Source of the DNA: an uncultured Granulosicoccaceae bacterium
GTDB taxonomy: Bacteria > Pseudomonadota > Gammaproteobacteria > Granulosicoccales > Granulosicoccaceae
Direction of reading: 5' to 3'
Assembly (NCBI GenBank): GCA_937923745.1
Contig: CALDUO010000173.1
Span: 1 to 52,869 of the forward strand
Length of the DNA: 52,869 nt
Below, piece after piece: positions 1 to 10,609 of this stretch (positions within the stretch are counted from its first letter, which is position 1; each line of letters opens with the position of its first letter). The position numbers and the translations under genes were made by a program. Under the pieces are notes generated by a model. That model was not told the origin of the DNA, ran no database searches, and saw only the letters and a list, made by a program, of their open reading frames with translations.

Positions 1-1
1 T

Positions 2-244
2 ATGGGCAACAGTATGGGCAACAGTATGGGCAACAGTATGGGCAACAGTATGGGCAACAGTATGGGCAACAGTATGTGCGACAGTATGGGCAACAGCCCT
101 GGTCATAGCACGGGCCATAGCACGGGCCATAGCACGGGCCATGGCGTGGGACACGGCATGGTTTCGGACAGCCATGCCGGTCAGCATAACGGCGACACAG
201 GTGGTTACAACACGGGTGGTTACAACACGGGTGGCTACGACACA
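2..244 (+). repeat. In-frame minisatellites in the zipA linker
   Basis: Three coding tandem arrays follow one another. Eight 12-bp units at 2-97 encode MGNS (one reads MCDS). 12-bp units at about 98-160 encode PGHS/TGHS/TGHG. Three 15-bp units at 200-244 encode GGYNT, GGYNT and GGYDT. The first array runs to the window edge, so its true copy number is unknown. Unit lengths are multiples of three and keep the frame. Confidence 0.95.
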
Positions 245-1000
245 GGTCACCGCGGTAACAGCCAAAACAGGCGCCATAACGCAGGGGCCTCTGAGCACAG
301 CCATTTGCATGAAGCCGAGGGCTTTGATCCTGCCGACTTTGTTCGTCCGGCCGCTGCTGCCGATGATTATCCGGCGCGTGAAGATATGCTCGACCCGGAA
401 GTGCGTGGACTGGGGCAAGGCTCGACTGAGCAGTCAGCACGAGGAGCACGATCATCGATTGGTGAAAAGATAGAGGCTTTTGGCGCAAGACTATCGCCGC
501 GCCGCAAAACCCGTGTAGCGGCCAGCGTACCCCGTGACCCGGATGGTAAAGGCGAATCTGGCGGTATGGAAGCCGATAAAATTATTTCGCTGCATGTGGT
601 CACCCCAGCGGGGCAAATTATTCCCGGACAGCATTTACTCGATGTGTTCGAAAGCCGTGGTTACCATTACGGCGACATGAACATTTTTCATTCGCTGCAT
701 AACAACAAAACACTGTTCTCAATTGCCAAGGCGGTTGAGCCGGGTAACTTTGATATCAATGATGTCCAGAGTTTTGATACGCCCGGTGTGACGCTGATTC
801 TTCAACTACCGGGTCCAGTGCAGGGCGATGTGGCCTTTGAAGTATTAATCAGCGAAGCGCATGAGCTTGCGAGTCTGTTGGGTTGTAAAGTGTTGGACAG
901 TGATCGCAGCACGTTAGGCAAACAAACCGTGCAGCACTTGCGGGAGAGTGTGTACGAATACATGCACCGTCAAAAATACTTTAACAAGGCACCGAGTTAA
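2..1000 (+). CDS. zipA: Cell division protein ZipA, 3' part (5' end outside window)
   Basis: ZipA anchors FtsZ to the inner membrane at the division site. The last ~140 residues (about 190-327 of the visible part) match the FtsZ-binding ZipA C-terminal domain, with IISLHVV, GYHYGDMNIFH and a final YEYMHRQKYF. The reading frame is open to the first base, so the N-terminal membrane helix lies upstream and the first visible ATG need not be the start. The linker, normally Pro/Gln-rich, is here made of tandem tetrapeptides (MGNS, then TGHS) and pentapeptides (GGYNT). The position directly before ligA is the usual gammaproteobacterial order. The family call is firm; the linker is unusual. Confidence 0.92.
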   Translation: MGNSMGNSMGNSMGNSMGNSMGNSMCDSMGNSPGHSTGHSTGHSTGHGVGHGMVSDSHAGQHNGDTGGYNTGGYNTGGYDTGHRGNSQNRRHNAGASEHSHLHEAEGFDPADFVRPAAAADDYPAREDMLDPEVRGLGQGSTEQSARGARSSIGEKIEAFGARLSPRRKTRVAASVPRDPDGKGESGGMEADKIISLHVVTPAGQIIPGQHLLDVFESRGYHYGDMNIFHSLHNNKTLFSIAKAVEPGNFDINDVQSFDTPGVTLILQLPGPVQGDVAFEVLISEAHELASLLGCKVLDSDRSTLGKQTVQHLRESVYEYMHRQKYFNKAPS

Positions 1001-1221
1001 TACAACAGCGTGTATTGAGGCAGTAGCGCCTGTACGGGGTTTGTATCGTGCTAAAGCCGCGCCAGTCGTGTCGTCACCGGTCACTGTAGTTGTCATCATT
1101 GCAGTCAACAGCGCAGTCAACTTATAGTCACCGCGGTGATGAGCGTGGATCTACAGTGGCCATCATTAACACCGGTGCAGCAAGGGAACATAATTCGGTG
1201 GCGTTAGCGAATGGCCAGCAA

Positions 1222-1244
1222 GCGCGATAACAAAACGCGATAAC
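1222..1244 (+). repeat. Short direct repeat GCGATAAC in the zipA-ligA spacer
   Basis: The motif CGCGATAAC occurs twice, 14 bp apart, just upstream of ligA. It shares the CGATAAC core with arrays near 6800, 12120 and 12330. The rest of the 262-bp zipA-ligA spacer shows nothing I can assign. Confidence 0.5.
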
Positions 1245-1253
1245 TTTATGTAA

Positions 1254-4146
<2,893 letters not shown>

Positions 4147-4230
4147 ATGATGTACGCCTTGCACAGGTTTGCTGGTTTTGGCAAGCGAGGCGGCTGACAA
4201 ACTGACGCCTAAAATGTGGCCTGAAAACCC

Positions 4231-4334
4231 GGCAAGATAAAACAGGCCAGATAAAACAAGCCAAAAAAAACAGGCCAAAAAAAACAGGCCAAAAAAAACA
4301 GGCCAAAAAAAACAGGCCAAAAAAAACAGGCAAG
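4231..4334 (-). repeat. 14-bp tandem array with A8 tracts upstream of fabD
   Basis: Five perfect 14-bp units occupy 4261-4330, each with eight consecutive A. Two or three diverged units (with GATAAAACA in place of the A run) lie at 4231-4260. Read on the minus strand the unit begins GCCTGTTTT, like units of the 8525-8734 array. The array sits in the 342-bp dapB-fabD spacer. The rest of that spacer has no gene I can support. Confidence 0.95.
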
Positions 4335-4488
4335 AAGCTTTGGTTTTTTATTGCAAGCCAGTAGACGCGCGCGAAAAAACGCGATGACGCAAAACCATAA
4401 TGCAACGCCCGGCGCCTCGTGTTGAGTCGCTGTCAATCGGTAGCCAGGCAGGCGTGGCACTTATTAACAATGACCAACGGAACATAGC

Positions 4489-5433
4489 ATGACGCAAAAA
4501 TCAGTGGCAGTTTTATTCCCGGGCCAGGGGTCTCAGTCCGTTGGTATGCTGTCGGCGCTGGCCGATGCGTATCCCGCTATTAAAGATACGTTTGCCGCTG
4601 CCAGTGACGCTCTGGGTTACGACCTGTGGGCGCTGGCCCAGGAAGGCCCGGAGGAGACCATCAAACAGACGCAATTTACCCAGCCCCTGATGTACGCCAG
4701 CGGCGTTGCGGTTTATCGCGTCTGGAATCAACTGGTACCCGGTGCGACCACTGTCATGGCGGGTCACAGTCTCGGCGAATTTTGTGCTTTGACCGCCAGC
4801 GGTGCGTTGACGTTTGAACAGGGCCTGCCGTTGGTGGCCGAGCGCGCACGGCTGATGGCCGGGAGCGTGCCGGAGGGTGAGGGTGGCATGGCGGCTGTCT
4901 TGGGTCTGGATGACGACGCTGTGGTGGCCGTGTGTGAGTCGGTGACCGGCGAGCGTATTGTCGAAGCTGTCAACTTCAATGCCCCGGGGCAGGTTGCCAT
5001 TTCCGGACATCTTGATGCTGTTGAAAAAGCGTGTGAGGTGGCCAAAGAGCAGGGCGCTCGTAAAGCGATGATGCTGCCGGTCAGTGTGCCGAATCACAGT
5101 GCGCTCATGCAGGACGCCGGTGCCAGTCTGGCGACGATCATTGACAACACCGATTTTAAGGCGACGTCGGTGCCGGTTATCCAAAACACCGAAGCGTCAG
5201 TGGCTGAGGACAGCGGGCAGATGCTGGGCTGGTTAAAACAGCATGTCTATCGACCGGTGCGCTGGACACAGTCTTATCAGCTATTGCTGTCAGCGTACTC
5301 GCCAGATGTCGTCATTGAACCCGGTCCGGGAAAAGTGCTGACGGGACTTGCCAAACGCATTGATCGGGGTACGGTGGTGCATCCCATCGACACACCTGAT
5401 GCACTCGAAAAAGCGCTCGAAGCTGTACGCTGA
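4489..5433 (+). CDS. fabD: Malonyl-CoA:ACP transacylase FabD
   Basis: Transfers malonyl groups from CoA to acyl carrier protein, feeding fatty acid elongation. The 314-residue protein shows the N-terminal PGQGSQSVGM motif, the nucleophile elbow GHSLGE with Ser94, and the active-site His203 in VPNHSALM. The start ATG at 4489 follows a weak GGAAC ribosome site. It heads the fabD-fabG-acpP-fabF cluster, and the 14-bp A-tract array lies within 160-260 bp upstream of it. Confidence 0.97.
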   Translation: MTQKSVAVLFPGQGSQSVGMLSALADAYPAIKDTFAAASDALGYDLWALAQEGPEETIKQTQFTQPLMYASGVAVYRVWNQLVPGATTVMAGHSLGEFCALTASGALTFEQGLPLVAERARLMAGSVPEGEGGMAAVLGLDDDAVVAVCESVTGERIVEAVNFNAPGQVAISGHLDAVEKACEVAKEQGARKAMMLPVSVPNHSALMQDAGASLATIIDNTDFKATSVPVIQNTEASVAEDSGQMLGWLKQHVYRPVRWTQSYQLLLSAYSPDVVIEPGPGKVLTGLAKRIDRGTVVHPIDTPDALEKALEAVR

Positions 5434-5494
5434 CAGCGATACGTGTAATCTGAAATCATTTCATTGACGTCATTGACGAAAGGCACTTAATTTT
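5434..5494 (+). other. fabD-fabG spacer with 9-bp direct repeat
   Basis: CATTGACGT is followed directly by CATTGACG at about 5462-5478, just before the AAAGG ribosome site of fabG. No terminator is seen, consistent with read-through from fabD. Confidence 0.5.
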
Positions 5495-6235
5495 ATGTTG
5501 GACAACGAAGTCGTTCTGGTTACAGGCGCGAGTCGCGGAATTGGACTTGCCATCGCTGATACGCTCGGTAACGCCGGCGCCACAGTGGTGGGCACTGCCA
5601 CCTCAGCGGCAGGTGCAGATGCGATATCGGCGCGGTTTAAAGAGGCAGGAATCACCGGCGTCGGCATGGCACTGAACGTGACTGACGCTGATCAGATTGC
5701 AGACGTGGTAGCGACGATCTCTGCACAGTATGGTGCTATCACCGTGTTGGTGAATAATGCCGGTATCACCCGCGACAACCTGATGCTGCGCATGAAAGAT
5801 CAGGAATGGAACGATATTATCGACACCAACTTGACGTCGGTATTTCGACTGAGCCGTTTGTGCATGAAGCCGATGATTAAAGCGCGCCGTGGTCGTATCA
5901 TTAACATCGCCTCTGTGGTGGGTGTCACCGGTAATGCCGGGCAGGCAAATTATGCTGCGGCCAAGGCCGGTCTGATCGGATTTGGTAAATCGCTGGCGCG
6001 TGAGGTCGGTTCAAGAGGCATTACCGTGAATACGGTAGCGCCCGGGTTTATTGTGTCTGATATGACCGATGCGCTGCCAGATGCGCAGAAGGAGGCCCTG
6101 GTGGCGGATATCACACTCGGCAGGCTCGGAACGCCAGAGGACGTTGCACAGGCCGTTCTGTACCTTGCCTCTCCAATGGGAAACTACGTTACCGGGCAGA
6201 CGCTGCATGTCAACGGCGGCATGTACATGAATTGA
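5495..6235 (+). CDS. fabG: 3-oxoacyl-ACP reductase FabG
   Basis: NADPH-dependent ketoreductase of the elongation cycle. It is a 246-residue short-chain dehydrogenase with the cofactor motif GASRGIG (11-17), NNAG (87-90) and the catalytic Ser140, Tyr153 and Lys157. The C-terminal GQTLHVNGGMYMN is typical of FabG. It lies 61 bp after fabD and before acpP, as in most gammaproteobacteria. Confidence 0.97.
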   Translation: MLDNEVVLVTGASRGIGLAIADTLGNAGATVVGTATSAAGADAISARFKEAGITGVGMALNVTDADQIADVVATISAQYGAITVLVNNAGITRDNLMLRMKDQEWNDIIDTNLTSVFRLSRLCMKPMIKARRGRIINIASVVGVTGNAGQANYAAAKAGLIGFGKSLAREVGSRGITVNTVAPGFIVSDMTDALPDAQKEALVADITLGRLGTPEDVAQAVLYLASPMGNYVTGQTLHVNGGMYMN

Positions 6236-6359
6236 CAGCTGCTTGAAAAGCCACTGAACAGTCCCAGATTTAGCACTGGATAGCCATTCGCGGCGGGTAT
6301 ATACTGCCGCCAGAATTTCCGCCAGGCGTTAAGCATAGCTTACTCGCCCTGGTTTCCAT

Positions 6360-6401
6360 TACAATAGGCCTATGGACGCAGGTTCTGCCGGGATAATCCC
6401 G
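6360..6401 (+). promoter_or_regulatory. Possible acpP promoter -10 and leader palindrome
   Basis: A TACAAT hexamer at 6360-6365 resembles a sigma70 -10 box, though no good -35 box sits at the right distance. It is followed at 6389-6401 by CGGGATAATCCCG, two 6-bp arms around one A. Its place between fabG and acpP fits extra transcription of acpP, which is usually much more abundant than its neighbours. This is inference only. Confidence 0.3.
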
Positions 6402-6444
6402 CGGGTCTACCGTAATCATTTTCCCTGAGGAGGTTTTACCAACA

Positions 6445-6681
6445 ATGAGCACTATTGACGAGCGCGTCAAAAAAATCGTGATTGAACAGCTGGGTGTTAA
6501 GGAAGACGAAGTCAAGAACGCCGCGTCTTTCGTAGACGACCTTGGCGCAGACTCGCTGGATACCGTCGAGCTGGTCATGGCTCTGGAAGAGGAATTCGAA
6601 TGCGAAATTCCTGATGAAGAAGCTGAAAAGATCACCACCGTTCAGGAAGCCATCGATTACGTTAACGCACACAACGGCTAG
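6445..6681 (+). CDS. acpP: Acyl carrier protein AcpP
   Basis: Carries acyl chains on a phosphopantetheine arm during fatty acid synthesis. The 78-residue acidic protein has the modification motif GADSLDTVE with Ser37. Helix II ([11 protein letters not shown]) and the C-terminal AIDYVNAH are typical. A strong GAGGAGG ribosome site lies about 12 bp before the ATG, fitting high expression. It sits in its normal place between fabG and fabF, but the following spacer to fabF is unusually long at 561 bp. Confidence 0.98.
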   Translation: MSTIDERVKKIVIEQLGVKEDEVKNAASFVDDLGADSLDTVELVMALEEEFECEIPDEEAEKITTVQEAIDYVNAHNG

Positions 6682-6695
6682 TATTAAACACCGTT

Positions 6696-6749
6696 CTGTT
6701 TATGTAAACTCTGGCCCTGTAAACTGGCCCTGTAAATTGGGCATGTAAA
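6696..6749 (+). repeat. 13-bp tandem repeat CTGGCCCTGTAAA
   Basis: Two exact units at 6711-6723 and 6724-6736 are followed by a diverged third (TTGGGCATGTAAA, 6737-6749). A more diverged unit ending TGTAAA precedes them. It lies directly after acpP. Confidence 0.8.
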
Positions 6750-6752
6750 AAC

Positions 6753-6780
6753 GTGTGTCGGCAGTCTGTTGCCGGCACAC
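6753..6780 (+). terminator. Strong hairpin downstream of acpP (possible terminator or mRNA stabiliser)
   Basis: Arms GTGTGTCGGCA (6753-6763) and TGCCGGCACAC (6770-6780) pair over 11 positions with one G-U pair and a 6-nt loop. No T run follows on the plus strand; an A run precedes it, so the classic terminator form would be on the minus strand. It may reduce read-through into fabF or protect the acpP mRNA end. Confidence 0.45.
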
Positions 6781-6798
6781 GGTTATAGTGAATCAACT

Positions 6799-6861
6799 GC
6801 GCCAATAACCAGCGCCGATAACCAACGACAATAACCAGAGCTAATACCAGAGCAGATAACC
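6799..6861 (+). repeat. 13-bp GATAACC tandem array in the acpP-fabF spacer
   Basis: Units read GCGCCAATAACCA, GCGCCGATAACCA, ACGACAATAACCA and then two 12-bp units. The CGATAACC core recurs at 12327-12342. The remaining spacer, 6862-7242, has no gene I can support; several short GTAACC matches are scattered in it. Confidence 0.8.
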
Positions 6862-7242
6862 TGAGTCTGTGCAGTAGCATCGGCAATCAGATAGGTTTTT
6901 GGTATCGCACGACCGAAGACACACACCGACGTGTCAGCAAGGTGCTTACGGCCAATGCTGAACGCGTCGCAGTAAACGTGAAGACAGTCAACATAACCCA
7001 CAGGTTTCAGCGTTCCCCTTTGGTCATCGGTGTAACCAGTGGTCATTGATTCAACCTGTAGTCACTGACGTAACCGGTTATGCTCAAGGTGCGCTGACCG
7101 TTTTTTGGCCCTTTAGCGAATTGACCTTTTTTTGACCCAATGGGTTGCTGGTATCGGTCAACCAGTGTTGCTTTTGGGTCCCGAGAGTTAAATTGTATTC
7201 CGGACTGGATCAATCCTTTTCCAGCATCGAGGAGAAACCGGT

Positions 7243-8481
7243 TTGAACAAAAGAAGAGTGGTAGTGACCGGACTGGGTTTGGTGACACCCGTAGGTAACA
7301 CCGTCAATGATTCCTGGGACTCCATCGTAGCGGGTCGCTCCGGTGCAGCCACTATCGAGCACTTTGATACCTCACGCCTCGGCACGCGTTTCTCCGCGTC
7401 CGTCAAAAATTTTAACGCCGAAGATTATCTCAGCCGCAAAGACATCAAAAAAATGGATGTGTTTGTGCATTTTGGGATAGCCGCAGCCATGCAGGCTATT
7501 GAAGACGCCGGTCTGTCTGCCAACCCCGATCACCCGGAACGCATTGGGGTGTCGATAGGTTCGGGTATCGGTGGGCTGCCCAACATCGAAGCACAACACA
7601 AGTCGTTACTCGAAAGCGGCCCCAGAAAAGTGTCTCCGTTTTTTGTGCCCAGCACGATCATTAACATGATTTCCGGCAATCTCTCTATTCAGTTCGGTTT
7701 TCAGGGTCCTAACATCTGTATTGTCACAGCCTGCACGTCGGGCACTCATAACATCGGTGAAGCCGGGCGCATAATCGAATATGGCGACGCAGATATCATG
7801 ATTGCCGGTGGCGCTGAAATGGCCACCAGCGAACTCGGTATTGCAGGGTTCGGTGCGGCCAGAGCATTATCAACCCGCAACGACGCACCCGAACTGGCCA
7901 GTCGTCCGTGGGATCGCGACCGCGACGGGTTTGTATTAGGGGACGGTGCCGGTGTCATGGTGCTGGAAGAATATGAACATGCGAAAGCGCGTGGCGCTAA
8001 CATTTATTGTGAGTTGGCGGGCTTTGGTATGAGTGGTGACGCCCACCACATGACGCTACCGGCTGAGGGTGGTGACGGTGCGCGACGCTGCATGGAAAAC
8101 GCGTTACGCAACGGTGGTATCAATGTGAACGAGGTCGATTACATCAACGCACATGGCACCTCAACACAAGCGGGTGATCTTGCCGAGACACACGCGGTGA
8201 AAACCTTGTTTCAAGAGCACGCAAAATCCCTGGTGGTCAGCTCTACCAAGTCCATGACTGGACACCTGCTGGGCGCGGCCGGTGGGATCGAGGCTGTGTT
8301 CTCGGTATTGGCCATGCGCGACAGCGTCGCACCACCGACCATTAATCTTGATAATCCCGGGGAAGGGTGCGACCTTGACTACGCGGCTAACGAGGCAAAG
8401 CCAATGCCCATCAAGGTTGCTGTATCCAATTCCTTCGGCTTCGGTGGTACCAACGGCTCCGTGGTTTTTCGCGCTATTTAA
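7243..8481 (+). CDS. fabF: 3-oxoacyl-ACP synthase II FabF
   Basis: Condenses malonyl-ACP with acyl-ACP and controls unsaturated chain elongation. The 412-residue thiolase-fold enzyme has Cys164 (TACTSGTHN), His304 (NAHGTSTQ) and His341 (GHLLGAAG), and ends in the usual [15 protein letters not shown]. The start is TTG at 7243, preceded by GAGGAG at 7229-7234, and gives the standard N-terminus [10 protein letters not shown]. The stop at 8479-8481 is followed one base later by the GTG of a candidate repeat-encoded ORF. Confidence 0.97.
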   Translation: MNKRRVVVTGLGLVTPVGNTVNDSWDSIVAGRSGAATIEHFDTSRLGTRFSASVKNFNAEDYLSRKDIKKMDVFVHFGIAAAMQAIEDAGLSANPDHPERIGVSIGSGIGGLPNIEAQHKSLLESGPRKVSPFFVPSTIINMISGNLSIQFGFQGPNICIVTACTSGTHNIGEAGRIIEYGDADIMIAGGAEMATSELGIAGFGAARALSTRNDAPELASRPWDRDRDGFVLGDGAGVMVLEEYEHAKARGANIYCELAGFGMSGDAHHMTLPAEGGDGARRCMENALRNGGINVNEVDYINAHGTSTQAGDLAETHAVKTLFQEHAKSLVVSSTKSMTGHLLGAAGGIEAVFSVLAMRDSVAPPTINLDNPGEGCDLDYAANEAKPMPIKVAVSNSFGFGGTNGSVVFRAI

Positions 8482-8482
8482 C

Positions 8483-8929
8483 GTGAGTTTTATCGCGTAC
8501 CTGCCGCACTGTTGTAAGCTGCTTGCCACTTTTTTATTTGCCAGCTTGGTACCGGCCCGTTTGTCACAGGCCAGTTTGTTAACAGCTCGTTTGTCACAGG
8601 CCAGATTGTTAACAGCCCGTTCGACGTTGGCCATCTTGTTACCGGCCCTTTTTTTATCGGCCCTTTTTTTATCGGCCCGTTTCTTATCGGCCTGTTTCTT
8701 ATCAGCCTGTTTATGGTCGGCCTGTTTATTGTCGACTCGCGGGTCCGGTGTCCGGTTTATTCACATCCGTTTTTTGGCCGTGCGTAACTTGCTTACCGCA
8801 ACATTACCGGTCCATTTCTCGTTAGTGACGGCGCCACTGTTGGCTTCAACGGTTGTTGCGCAGTCTTTCAGCCTCGACCGATCAGCAGTTGCTGACCGGT
8901 ATTTTGCCCGATCGGAACCTGCAACATGA
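8483..8929 (+). CDS. Candidate small protein with 14 phased pentapeptide-like units
   Basis: Not recognised as a known gene. The ORF begins with GTG one base after the fabF stop and its TGA overlaps the mltG ATG (ATGA), so it exactly fills the gap. Residues 15-84 are fourteen consecutive 5-residue units, each starting with Ala. The third residue is Leu or Phe in 13 of the 14 (ARLSQ, ASLLT, ARFLS, ACLLS). That resembles the A(D/N)LxX pattern of pentapeptide-repeat proteins, but Asp/Asn at position 2 is missing. Residues 85-148 show no recognisable domain. No clear ribosome site precedes the GTG, so expression would need coupling to fabF. Similar arrays elsewhere break frame, so it may instead be a non-coding repeat. 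Confidence 0.35.
   Translation: MSFIAYLPHCCKLLATFLFASLVPARLSQASLLTARLSQARLLTARSTLAILLPALFLSALFLSARFLSACFLSACLWSACLLSTRGSGVRFIHIRFLAVRNLLTATLPVHFSLVTAPLLASTVVAQSFSLDRSAVADRYFARSEPAT
8525..8734 (+). repeat. Fourteen-unit 15-bp array between fabF and mltG
   Basis: Units are all 15 bp and begin GCC or GCT, for example GCCAGTTTGTTAACA, GCCCGTTTGTCACAG and GCCCGTTTCTTATCG. Adjacent pairs alternate in the first half, suggesting a 30-bp duplication step. On the minus strand the later units read CGATAAGAAACGGGC, like the array at 12107-12222. Confidence 0.9.
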
Positions 8930-9927
8930 TTCTTCGCCTCTTCTTGTTATTAGTGGCGATTGTCGCGGTCGGTGCTGGCCTTGCCTTTGCTGATTACTCG
9001 GCGTTTTTAAAAAAAGAGCTCACCATCCCGGATGCGCCCGCTACATTTACCATCGAAAAAGGCTGGTCAGGCAAACGTGTGAGTCAGGAATTGGTCAAAC
9101 GAGATATTTTGGACAAACCCTGGTGGCTGGATATCTATGCCAGAGCCGAAGGGTTGGCAGGCTCTATAAAAACCGGTCAATACACGCTAACCAACGGTAT
9201 GACACCGCCTGAACTCATGGCGTTGTTTCAGACAGGCCAAACCCTTGAATATCCGTTTACCATTATAGAAGGGTCGACGTTTCGGCAACTCCTTGACAAG
9301 CTCGCCACGGCCGAAAGGCTCAAGCAAACAGACCAGCCGTTGGATGAGGAAGCGCTGATGACGGCGCTTGGCAAACCGGGTGTGCACCCTGAGGGGCAGT
9401 TTTTTGCGGATACTTATCTGTCGCCAAACATGACGCTCACCACCGACGTGCTCGCACGAGCCTCTCGATTACTGGATACTGTGTTGGCTGAGGAATGGGA
9501 AAACAGACAACCTGATTTACCACTGGCCAACGCCTACGAAGCACTGATCTTGGCGTCGATTGTCGAGAAAGAAACTGCGGTGGCTGCGGAGCGACCACTA
9601 ATTGCCGGTGTGTTCTTATCCCGGCTGATAAAAAAAATGCGCCTGCAGACTGACCCGACCGTTATCTACGGTATGGGTGAAAGTTTCGACGGCAATATTC
9701 GGCGTCGTGATTTGACCACCGATACGCCTTATAACACTTATACCCGTGGAGGCTTGCCGCCAACGCCCATCGCGCTGGTCGGACGTGAAGCCATACATGC
9801 CGTGCTGAATCCGCAAGCGACCGATGCGCTGTATTTTGTCTCCCGCGGTGACGGTACCCATCAGTTCTCTAAGACCCTGGAAGAGCATAATGCTGCGGTT
9901 GCAAAATACCAGCTCAATAAGCGATAA
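8926..9927 (+). CDS. mltG: Endolytic murein transglycosylase MltG
   Basis: Inner-membrane lytic enzyme that cuts nascent peptidoglycan strands and probably sets glycan length. The 333-residue protein has one N-terminal membrane helix (about 3-23), a LysM-like region (about 38-105) and the YceG catalytic domain. The catalytic glutamate is Glu214 in ILASIVEKET. DPTVIYG and the YNTYTRGGLPPTPI signature follow. It lies just before tmk, as in E. coli, where pabC would normally precede it. Confidence 0.96.
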   Translation: MILRLFLLLVAIVAVGAGLAFADYSAFLKKELTIPDAPATFTIEKGWSGKRVSQELVKRDILDKPWWLDIYARAEGLAGSIKTGQYTLTNGMTPPELMALFQTGQTLEYPFTIIEGSTFRQLLDKLATAERLKQTDQPLDEEALMTALGKPGVHPEGQFFADTYLSPNMTLTTDVLARASRLLDTVLAEEWENRQPDLPLANAYEALILASIVEKETAVAAERPLIAGVFLSRLIKKMRLQTDPTVIYGMGESFDGNIRRRDLTTDTPYNTYTRGGLPPTPIALVGREAIHAVLNPQATDALYFVSRGDGTHQFSKTLEEHNAAVAKYQLNKR

Positions 9928-9930
9928 CGG

Positions 9931-10593
9931 ATGACGGCAGTGGACACTCGTGGCTGTTTCCTGTCGCTCGAAGGTGTGGAAGGTGTGGGTAAAACCACGA
10001 ACCTGAAATACATTGTCGAGTACCTGAGTGAACATGGCATCACCGTCGTGCAGACTCGTGAACCCGGTGGCACACTGTCCGGTGAACGCATTCGCGACTT
10101 GCTGCTCGACCCCACGGTTGACCTGCTTGATGATACCGAGTTGTTGCTGATGTTCGCCTCCAGAGCCGAACTGGTCAAAAAAACGATCCAGCCTGCTTTG
10201 GCAAGGGGAGACTGGGTGGTCAGTGACCGGTTCACCGATGCAAGCTTTGCGTATCAGGGGGGCGGGCGACAGTTGGGTTTTCAGCGCGTGGCGGCATTGG
10301 AATCCTGGGTGCTCGGGACCTTCAAACCAGACACCACGTTGTTCCTTGATTTACCGGTGCAACAGGGGCTGGATCGCCTGAGCGAGAGACCCGGCAAGGA
10401 TCGCATCGAACTCGAATCAACAGCGTTCTTCGACCGTGTTCGCGTGGCCTATCATCAGCGTATTGCCGAACAGCCCGAGCGGTTTCGGATCATCGATGCC
10501 TCGCTACCGCTCAGCGACGTGCAGCAATCGATTAAAGCGGTGCTGGACGAAGTGATTCGACAGCACCCGCTGACAACTCGTCACGCAAACTGA
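9931..10593 (+). CDS. tmk: Thymidylate kinase
   Basis: Phosphorylates dTMP to dTDP for DNA synthesis. The 220-residue protein has the P-loop EGVEGVGKTT (14-23), the substrate motif TREPGGT and the DRF motif in VSDRFTDAS. The LID region contains RPGKDRIE. It begins 3 bp after mltG and is followed 16 bp later by holB, the usual cluster order. Confidence 0.97.
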   Translation: MTAVDTRGCFLSLEGVEGVGKTTNLKYIVEYLSEHGITVVQTREPGGTLSGERIRDLLLDPTVDLLDDTELLLMFASRAELVKKTIQPALARGDWVVSDRFTDASFAYQGGGRQLGFQRVAALESWVLGTFKPDTTLFLDLPVQQGLDRLSERPGKDRIELESTAFFDRVRVAYHQRIAEQPERFRIIDASLPLSDVQQSIKAVLDEVIRQHPLTTRHAN

Positions 10594-10609
10594 CCGGCAA
10601 CGACAGGCA

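Noticed and set aside
4513-5184. 223-residue minus-strand ORF
   Set aside because: It lies wholly antisense to fabD and its sequence is His/Arg-rich with no domain, typical of a shadow frame.
8161-8634. 157-residue minus-strand ORF with NKLACDKRA repeats
   Set aside because: Half of it is antisense to fabF and the rest is the complement of the 15-bp array; the plus-strand reading is the better-phased candidate.
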